From assembly GCA_002299795.1 (NCBI GenBank), contig DBNP01000012.1, positions 13,829 through 23,435 of the forward strand: a stretch of DNA of 9,607 bases. The letters run 5' to 3'. Below, piece after piece: positions 5,113 through 9,607 of this stretch. The translations under genes and the position numbers were made by a program. Numbering within the stretch: the first letter of the stretch is position 1; each line of letters starts with the position of its first letter. Origin of the DNA: Candidatus Saccharibacteria bacterium UBA669. GTDB lineage: Bacteria > Patescibacteriota > Saccharimonadia > Saccharimonadales > Saccharimonadaceae. The notes beneath the pieces were generated by a model that was not told where the DNA came from, searched no databases, and saw only the letters and a list, made by a program, of their open reading frames with translations.

Positions 5113-6731
5113 ATTACCCGCCCGACCTCATCAAGTGTCGTCTCACCACGTAGTGCGGCGAGTACACCTACCTGCTCGAGTGTCAGCATGCCTTCGCTCT
5201 TGGCCACCTTTTCGATTGCCTCGGGGTGCACATCATCGACATCACCACGGATAAACTTCTGGATTTCCTCGGTCACAATCATTTGCTCCATAATCACCAC
5301 ACGGCCCTTGTAGCCAAACGGTGCATCGTCACTCGCAACAGGCCTCCAGAGCTTGAAGGTATCGAGATCGGGATGTTCGATGTCGTCCGGGATGCCTGCA
5401 AGTATGCGCTTCACAAAGTCGCGCGTCGCTTGGTCGGGCTCGTACTCTTCCTTGGTTTCGTCAACCAGTCGCCGAACCAGACGCTGAGCAATCACCATGC
5501 GTACGGCGCTACTAAATATCGGGTTCACACCGATCATATCGATCATACGGCTAAATGCAGCGCTGGTACTGTTGGCGTGGAAGCTACTCAGCACCAAGTG
5601 TCCTGTGATCGATGCCTGGATTGCCGTACGCGCCGTGTCGGTATCGCGAATCTCACCCACCATCACCACGTCAGGGTCTAGTCGCAGCACGCTACGCAGA
5701 CCATCGGCAAAGCTCTGGCCACCCGTTGTGTTGATAGGTATCTGTGAAATACCGGTCAGGCCGTACTCAATTGGATCTTCAAGTGTGATTAGCTTACGAT
5801 CAGGGGTGTTGAGCGCGTTGAGCATGCTGTAGAGGGTAGTTGATTTACCACTTCCGGTTGGACCGACCATCAGCACGAGTCCGCGCGGGTGGCTGATAAT
5901 TTCATCAATTTCTTTTCGCTGCTTATCGGGGATGCCAAGCAGGTCAAGATTGAGCAAGCTTTCATCAAAATTAAACAAGCGCATCACCGCATCCTGGCCA
6001 TACATCGTCGGCACCGTCTCAACGCGCAGGTTCAGTAGATGCGTGCTACCACCCCTGGTGATTTCACGCTGCATATGCCCCGACTGGCTCTCAGCCGCGG
6101 CGCTACTAATGCCCGCACGACTCGCTAACTCACCCATAATCACGCGGTAGCGGTCGCGGTCGAGGTGCGCAACCGGATGCAGCGCACCATCCACGCGCAT
6201 ACGAATCCGAATGTTGTCACGCTCATTCTCGATGTGAATGTCACTGGCGCCAAGCTTGTCTGCCTGATCAATAATAAAATCAAAAATCTCCTCACTCCCT
6301 ACCGAGTTGAGTGTCTGGCTGACCTGGCTAATGGTGTCACTGTCGCCCTCTTTGGCGATCGCAATATCATCATACACCACCCGCTTCGGGGGGTCGTAGC
6401 GCGTCATAAATGCTTTGTAGCCGCTCAAACTGATCAGCATAAACTGTATGTTTTTGCCAGCATCGTTGTAGCTCCTGGTCAGCTTTTGCATGGCAGACTG
6501 AGGGGTCTGTGCCGTAACACCAAGCTGATACACCGTCTGGTCGTCGCCCATAGTGAGCGGTATCATCCGGTCACGATGCATCTCCTCGACGCTCAGCAGC
6601 CCATTGACGAGTGCCAGCGATTGCTCGAGCTCGCGCGTATCGAGATATTGTAGTCCCAAAATAGCAGCGCGCTCGCGGGTGGCATTTTCGTCTTGCTCGC
6701 GCCGACGGCGCTGCACTTCTTCTTCGTTCAT
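5109..6731 (-). CDS. pilB: Type IV pilus assembly / type II secretion ATPase (PilB/GspE family)
   Basis: A hexameric cytoplasmic motor that hydrolyses ATP to extend type IV pili (or drive a type II secretion pseudopilus). Of 540 residues, 1-145 form a divergent N-terminal region with a very charged start (EEEVQRRRREQDENATRERA). GASDIHIE (161-168) begins the core. Walker A is GPTGSGKSTT (290-299), the Asp box LITLEDPIEY (314-323), Walker B LRLDPDVVMVGEIRD (349-363) and the His box TGHLVLSSFHAN (377-388), so ATPase activity is expected. The zinc-binding four-cysteine insert usual after QRLVRRL is missing: the protein has VDETKEEY there and no CxxC anywhere. EGMLTLEQVG (513-522) closes the family pattern. 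PilT has different C-terminal motifs and is usually near 350 residues. No other pilus gene is in the window. The start at 6731 sits 7 nt from an extended -10 box. Confidence 0.93.
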   Translation of the reverse strand: MNEEEVQRRRREQDENATRERAAILGLQYLDTRELEQSLALVNGLLSVEEMHRDRMIPLTMGDDQTVYQLGVTAQTPQSAMQKLTRSYNDAGKNIQFMLISLSGYKAFMTRYDPPKRVVYDDIAIAKEGDSDTISQVSQTLNSVGSEEIFDFIIDQADKLGASDIHIENERDNIRIRMRVDGALHPVAHLDRDRYRVIMGELASRAGISSAAAESQSGHMQREITRGGSTHLLNLRVETVPTMYGQDAVMRLFNFDESLLNLDLLGIPDKQRKEIDEIISHPRGLVLMVGPTGSGKSTTLYSMLNALNTPDRKLITLEDPIEYGLTGISQIPINTTGGQSFADGLRSVLRLDPDVVMVGEIRDTDTARTAIQASITGHLVLSSFHANSTSAAFSRMIDMIGVNPIFSSAVRMVIAQRLVRRLVDETKEEYEPDQATRDFVKRILAGIPDDIEHPDLDTFKLWRPVASDDAPFGYKGRVVIMEQMIVTEEIQKFIRGDVDDVHPEAIEKVAKSEGMLTLEQVGVLAALRGETTLDEVGRVI

Positions 6732-6738
6732 TACCTTT

Positions 6739-6747
6739 AGTGTACCA
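6739..6747 (-). promoter_or_regulatory. Extended -10 box for a leaderless pilB mRNA
   Basis: On the minus strand TGGTACACT (6747-6739) is an extended -10 whose end is 7 nt before the ATG at 6731. AAAGG lies only 3 nt before the ATG, too close for a normal Shine-Dalgarno. No good -35 is seen. Confidence 0.5.
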
Positions 6748-6770
6748 TATAATGCTTGTGGTTTTTATAG

Positions 6771-6779
6771 TGGTACAAT
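6771..6779 (+). promoter_or_regulatory. Extended -10 box for a leaderless methyltransferase mRNA
   Basis: TGGTACAAT ends 6 nt before the ATG at 6786. It matches the divergent pilB box in 8 of 9 positions, and the two polymerase sites must overlap within the 54-bp spacer. AAGG is 2 nt from the ATG and is unlikely to serve as a Shine-Dalgarno. Confidence 0.52.
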
Positions 6780-6785
6780 AAGGCC

Positions 6786-7271
6786 ATGTCCGAGATAATT
6801 GTCATTGCTCATAACATTCGTAGCACACACAATGTGGGGAGTATTTTCCGCACCTGCGAGGGGTTTGGCGTCACGCGGCTCATCCTCAGTGGCTATACCC
6901 CCTATCCGTCCGTCGAACATGACAGCAGGCTCCCACACATATCCGAGAAGATAGCTCAGCAGATCCACAAAACCGCACTTGGCGCGGAGGCGCTCGTCCC
7001 ATTTGTCCACTACGATACGCTAGACCTAGCGTGCCCAGAGCTAGCGGGGTACAGCCTTGTTGCACTCGAACAGTCAGCGGATTCAATCAATCTGCGCGAC
7101 TACCACCCGCCCGAGAAAGTCGCCTTGCTGCTTGGCGAAGAAGTCCATGGCATCACCCCCGACCTATTGTCCAACTGCCAAGCGGTTCTCGAAATCCCGA
7201 TGCATGGCAAAAAGGAATCATTCAACGTTGCCGTTGCCGCAGGGATTGCCCTCTACCAACTCACTCGCTAG
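6786..7271 (+). CDS. RNA 2'-O-methyltransferase of the SpoU/TrmH (SPOUT) family
   Basis: It transfers a methyl group from S-adenosylmethionine to a ribose 2'-OH in tRNA or rRNA. All three SPOUT motifs are present: motif 1 NIRSTHNVGSIFRT (10-23, with the Asn and Arg expected for catalysis), motif 2 LLLGEEVHGI (114-123) and motif 3 IPMHGKKESFNVAVAAGIA (137-155). Motifs 2 and 3 form the trefoil knot that binds the cofactor. At 161 residues it is a minimal catalytic domain, close to TrmL in length and lacking the N-terminal RNA-binding extension of RlmB-type enzymes. The RNA target cannot be read from the sequence, so no gene symbol is given. The start is fixed by family alignment. It is divergent from pilB, and its 3' end overlaps the convergent gene at 7261-8181 by 11 bases. 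Confidence 0.92.
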   Translation: MSEIIVIAHNIRSTHNVGSIFRTCEGFGVTRLILSGYTPYPSVEHDSRLPHISEKIAQQIHKTALGAEALVPFVHYDTLDLACPELAGYSLVALEQSADSINLRDYHPPEKVALLLGEEVHGITPDLLSNCQAVLEIPMHGKKESFNVAVAAGIALYQLTR

Positions 7272-8181
7272 GCGTAGTCCGAGCACGAAGCGCTTTGAAC
7301 CAGGCGATAATCTTAGCCAGCCGTTCGTATGCTAGTTGTTGCAGCTGCTTATCGCCTGACTTTAGCGCTCGCGCAATTGTCCCGATATCCTCATGCTCTC
7401 GCTTGGTGATTTCATAGAGGGCTTGATTGGGTCGTACCACAGCGATGGCCTCAAGAATAATGTCGTGATACTCCGTCCCTTCAAATTCCTGGCGAAGCTC
7501 AGCAAGCTGCCTTGCCTTCATCTCCCCAAAAGATTCCGGCGTATCTCCTACGATACTCGCCACGAGCTCCAAAAATTCATACAACTCAGCATCACTCGGC
7601 TCGTCTATGCCGTCACCACCATGCCCCTCATAGCCCGTCTCTGCATATGCCGATGCCCATAGGTGGCGCGTCGCCGCTACATTGCCAGGTGAGGACGTAG
7701 AGCCATAGAGACTCACACTTTCTGTCACATCGACACCTCCGATATTGTATCCAAAATTAATATCGAGTTGCCTCGTTTTGTCAATCTCACCAGGGTAGTC
7801 CCTATACCTATTCGGGTAGGCAGGATTATCACCAACAAATCGGGTTTTCTCATGATCCCATCCCCACACAAGAACCGACACGTCTACAAGCTTCCCGTCT
7901 TGCTTGCGCAGGTCGAGCCATGGACCTCGCTCACCAGCATCAGGAATCGCCAGTTGTGCATCATCTGCACATACGAGGCTACCTATCCTTGTGGCGCCCA
8001 AACGCTCAAGTACCCGCTCGGGGCTATCTTGCACCACGATGCCGATACAGCTAAATGGGTCATCTGGCTTCTTGTGCGTTAGTAGCTCATCGGCAAGAGC
8101 AATGAAGTCTGCTTGCACCTGGGTGAGCTCGTGATCTAGCTCGTCATCTATTTTCTCAATTTTGGCGTGTGGTCGTTCCAT
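7261..8181 (-). CDS. Unknown protein, 306 residues, larger member of a tandem paralogous pair
   Basis: No known family recognised. The ATG at 8181 is chosen because AAGGAG (8194-8189) lies 7 nt upstream; an in-frame TTG at 8199 would place that site inside the gene. The protein is acidic and soluble. Blocks shared with the neighbour at 8239-8871 are PERVLERLGATRIGSL (54-69), VSVLVWGWD (101-109), KTRQLDINFGYNIGG followed by VTESVSLY (135-159) and SDAELYEFLELVASIVGDTP (196-215). This member has an insert with Tyr, Pro and Arg (about 112-130), a Gly/His-rich loop (ETGYEGHGGDGIDEP, 181-195) and about 90 extra C-terminal residues that look helical (EITKREHEDIGTIARALKSG, LQQLAYERLAKIIAWFKALR). The shared core suggests alternating beta strands around a WxWD motif (inference). 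It has its own promoter and operator-like dyad. The stop TGA lies inside the end of the convergent methyltransferase gene. Confidence 0.85.
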   Translation of the reverse strand: MERPHAKIEKIDDELDHELTQVQADFIALADELLTHKKPDDPFSCIGIVVQDSPERVLERLGATRIGSLVCADDAQLAIPDAGERGPWLDLRKQDGKLVDVSVLVWGWDHEKTRFVGDNPAYPNRYRDYPGEIDKTRQLDINFGYNIGGVDVTESVSLYGSTSSPGNVAATRHLWASAYAETGYEGHGGDGIDEPSDAELYEFLELVASIVGDTPESFGEMKARQLAELRQEFEGTEYHDIILEAIAVVRPNQALYEITKREHEDIGTIARALKSGDKQLQQLAYERLAKIIAWFKALRARTTPSE

Positions 8182-8202
8182 TATGTTACTCCTTTGCAAG
8201 TC

Positions 8203-8231
8203 AGTATATCTCGAATACTTATTAGTGTCAA
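8203..8231 (-). promoter_or_regulatory. Consensus promoter of the 306-residue paralogue
   Basis: On the minus strand TTGACA (8231-8226), exactly 17 bp, TATACT (8208-8203). The -35 is a perfect consensus. The predicted leader is about 15 nt and contains the Shine-Dalgarno. The -35 lies inside the dyad at 8223-8241, so binding there would block polymerase. Confidence 0.85.
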
Positions 8232-8241
8232 CTACACACTA
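8223..8241. promoter_or_regulatory. Operator-like dyad TAGTGT-N7-ACACTA, copy 1
   Basis: A 19-bp inverted repeat with perfect 6-bp arms around CAACTAC. It covers the -35 of the 306-residue gene and contains the TAG stop (8241-8239) of the upstream paralogue. The arms and their distance to the -10 (14 bp) are the same in copy 2. Confidence 0.65.
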
Positions 8242-8871
8242 TCTTATCGTGCGCTCACCACGTTCTCTCCTTAGGGCAGCCGTTGGGTTGTCGCCAACCG
8301 CCCACGCAACAAGTTCGATAAAATCAATGATATCCTGGTCAGTTTGGCCGACTAGCGCGTGATCCTCGCTATCCTCGAACTCGTCCTCATCGTGCGGCTT
8401 CACAAAACTACCACGCATCAGCGTGACTTCACCACACCACACGTACAGGCTGATCGTCTCAGTCACACCGTCTTTGGCTGCTGGGTGAAGATAGTGAAAC
8501 TCTATGTCAATCTTTCGTATCTTATCGGCATCATCCAACACACCACTATCCCAATCCCATGCAACAATGCCAACACGCTGAAGAGTGGCATCACGCTTTG
8601 ACACGCCAAACATATCGATATCGTCGATCATTGGTGTTATATCAATTTCATCATCAAGTGCGGCGAGTAGCTCACCCGCCCTGATGGCCTGTAGCCGCTC
8701 AAGAACTTCTTGCGGCTCGCGCGGCACCAGTACCTCTTGGAATGTCCTCGCTGCCTTCGGGTCTTTTAGTTCGAGTAGTATGTCGGCCAGAGAGATACAG
8801 CCAGTATACAGTTGGTTAATTTCCGGAGCTACTTGTTGCATCTCATGCCTTGCTGGTTTTGGTCGTTTCAT
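8239..8871 (-). CDS. Unknown protein, 210 residues, smaller member of the tandem paralogous pair
   Basis: No known family recognised. AAGGAGG (8882-8876) precedes the ATG at 8871 by 4 nt. Blocks shared with the 306-residue neighbour, in the same order, are PQEVLERLQAIRAGEL (53-68), VGIVAWDWD (100-108), KIRKIDIEFHYLHP followed by VTETISLY (117-143) and TDQDIIDFIELVAWAVGDNP (177-196). The N-terminal region (EINQLYTGCISLADILLELK) corresponds to QVQADFIALADELL in the neighbour. The protein is acidic (DDEIDITPMIDDIDMF, DEDEFEDSED) and stops soon after the last shared block, so it lacks the neighbour's helical C-terminal part. It has no signal peptide or membrane segment. It lies 67 nt behind dnaE with its own promoter and dyad; its stop is inside the dyad of the next gene. 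Read-through from dnaE is possible because no terminator is seen between them. Confidence 0.85.
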   Translation of the reverse strand: MKRPKPARHEMQQVAPEINQLYTGCISLADILLELKDPKAARTFQEVLVPREPQEVLERLQAIRAGELLAALDDEIDITPMIDDIDMFGVSKRDATLQRVGIVAWDWDSGVLDDADKIRKIDIEFHYLHPAAKDGVTETISLYVWCGEVTLMRGSFVKPHDEDEFEDSEDHALVGQTDQDIIDFIELVAWAVGDNPTAALRRERGERTIR

Positions 8872-8890
8872 ATGGCCTCCTTGTATCGCT

Positions 8891-8919
8891 AGTATACATG
8901 CCGTTTATCTTAGTGTCGA
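8891..8919 (-). promoter_or_regulatory. Promoter of the 210-residue paralogue
   Basis: On the minus strand TCGACA (8919-8914), exactly 17 bp, TATACT (8896-8891). It has the same geometry as the promoter of the sister gene. The -35 lies in the second dyad. Confidence 0.8.
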
Positions 8920-8929
8920 GTACACACTA
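8911..8929. promoter_or_regulatory. Operator-like dyad TAGTGT-N7-ACACTA, copy 2
   Basis: The same 19-bp dyad as at 8223-8241, with identical arms and a slightly different core (CGAGTAC). It begins 14 bp from the -10 box, just as in copy 1. It starts 9 bases past the dnaE stop on the minus strand. Confidence 0.65.
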
Positions 8930-8938
8930 TGCTAGTGG

Positions 8939-9607
8939 TTACTTTATCACCACACTTCCCTCGCCCAGAAGTGTATTGAGCGTCTGCAGTAGGGTTCCCT
9001 CGAGGTCAACCCGGAATGGCAAACGGATAGCCGAAGCTTTGTCGGGGCCCAGCACCATAATAATGTCAGACTGTCCGGGATTCGCGCTGCACGCCCGCTT
9101 GAGAGCGAGGAGCGCAGTATGATTATTTGGGTCAGGAATATGCACGTAAACTGTTTTTAGCTCCAGCTTCTGCGGCTCGATTGGCTCCGGCATTTTCGCA
9201 TGCAGCTGCCCAGGCTTCGCCGCTTTACGTCGATAGCCCACAACCTTTGCCTTACCCACCGGGGCTGCCATTTTACGGCCATGGCTCTCGTAGTCGTTGA
9301 GCTCTTTGTCGGTCACGATACTAATCTCATCGGCAATCATTTTAGCTTCACTACCGACATTGCCATCGCGGTCACGAGCGCTCACCTTGCCGCTCACTTT
9401 TAGAACCACGTCTTGTCGCAGATTGTCACCAAGCTGCTCATATAGCTTCGGAAAGACGATTACCTCGGCTTCACTGGTCTTATCTTCCAGCTGTACGAAT
9501 GCCATCTTGCTACCGCTTTTTGTCACGATACTGCGAATACTTGTCACCAGCCCTCCGAGTGTAATCTGCTGACCATCAATATCAGGCGTCACGCTATGCA
9601 GCGGGAT
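8939..9607 (-). CDS. dnaE: DNA polymerase III alpha subunit, C-terminal part (5' end beyond the window)
   Basis: This is the last ~222 codons of the replicative polymerase; the frame is open to base 9607, so the GTG at 9592 is not the start. The visible part covers the OB-fold nucleic-acid-binding domain and the tail. It opens with ITLGGLVTSIRSIVTKSGSK, then MAFVQLEDKTSEAEVIVFPK, YEQLGDNLRQDVVLKVSGKV and SARDRDGNVGSEAKMIADEI, the pattern found downstream of the polymerase fingers in DnaE. A basic linker (about GRKMAAPVGKAKVVGYRRKA) leads to a small C-terminal domain (KTVYVHIPDPNNHTALLALK, IIMVLGPDKASAIRLPFRVD, LLQTLNTLLGEGSVVIK), where tau and clamp contacts are known to map in other DnaE proteins. 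The polymerase and PHP parts are outside. PolC is less likely because its OB domain is N-terminal. Confidence 0.9.
   Translation of the reverse strand: MPLHSVTPDIDGQQITLGGLVTSIRSIVTKSGSKMAFVQLEDKTSEAEVIVFPKLYEQLGDNLRQDVVLKVSGKVSARDRDGNVGSEAKMIADEISIVTDKELNDYESHGRKMAAPVGKAKVVGYRRKAAKPGQLHAKMPEPIEPQKLELKTVYVHIPDPNNHTALLALKRACSANPGQSDIIMVLGPDKASAIRLPFRVDLEGTLLQTLNTLLGEGSVVIK

Noticed and set aside
5226..6798. Plus-strand open frames across pilB
   Set aside because: The minus strand encodes all four ATPase motifs; the plus-strand frames have no motifs or ribosome binding sites.
8182..8199. TTG start for the 306-residue gene at 8199
   Set aside because: This would put the AAGGAG ribosome binding site inside the gene; the ATG at 8181 is 7 nt from it.
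1..9607. UGA read as glycine (Gracilibacteria or Absconditabacteria code)
   Set aside because: TGA ends the 106-, 143- and 306-residue genes in sensible places, and no family motif requires reading through it.

Overview
The window looks like chromosomal DNA from a reduced-genome bacterium of the candidate phyla radiation, most likely Candidatus Saccharibacteria (TM7). The basis is a mix of sequence and inference. Intergenic spaces are short and most genes are single units on alternating strands. RNase HII carries a C-terminal YraN-type nuclease domain, ribosomal protein L19 has a long Ala/Glu/Lys tail, and there is a type IV pilus ATPase. Several small proteins have no recognisable family. 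TGA, TAG and TAA all end intact genes, so the standard bacterial code applies and the UGA-recoding phyla (Gracilibacteria, Absconditabacteria) are unlikely. The phylum assignment is inference and would need L19, DnaE or RNase HII phylogeny.

Layout. From 1 to 845 (minus) is rnhB fused to a YraN domain, cut by the left edge. It is divergent from a 106-residue orphan protein (925-1245) that ends at a hairpin. A strongly expressed-looking lipoprotein gene (1394-2230) follows, with an extended -10 promoter, a 5' stem-loop, a good ribosome binding site and an 18-bp terminator stem. Convergent to it is rplS (2340-2864, minus), then a 143-residue orphan (2997-3428, minus) with tandem repeats in its leader. 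Divergent from that is a malic enzyme (3530-4663, plus), then a 134-residue orphan (4708-5112, plus). Its stop codon overlaps that of a PilB/GspE-type ATPase (5109-6731, minus). Divergent from the ATPase is a SpoU/TrmH RNA methyltransferase (6786-7271, plus), whose 3' end overlaps an unknown gene (7261-8181, minus). Behind that lies a paralogue (8239-8871, minus), then the C-terminal part of the DNA polymerase III alpha subunit (8939 to the right edge, minus).

How it works together. Housekeeping genes (RNA/DNA hybrid repair, L19, rRNA or tRNA methylation, DnaE, malate metabolism) are mixed with lineage-specific proteins. Two patterns stand out. First, the unknown paralogues at 7261-8181 and 8239-8871 each have their own sigma-70-like promoter. 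In both, the -35 box lies inside the same 19-bp dyad (TAGTGT-N7-ACACTA), 14 bp from the -10 box, which suggests a shared regulator. Second, five genes (rnhB, malic enzyme, the 134-residue orphan, the pilus ATPase and the methyltransferase) have a -10-like hexamer ending only 6 or 7 nt before the ATG and no usable Shine-Dalgarno, which predicts leaderless mRNAs. The other complete genes, except possibly rplS, have Shine-Dalgarno leaders.

No rRNA, tRNA, CRISPR array, transposase or integrase was seen. No gene-free stretch exceeds about 150 bases.
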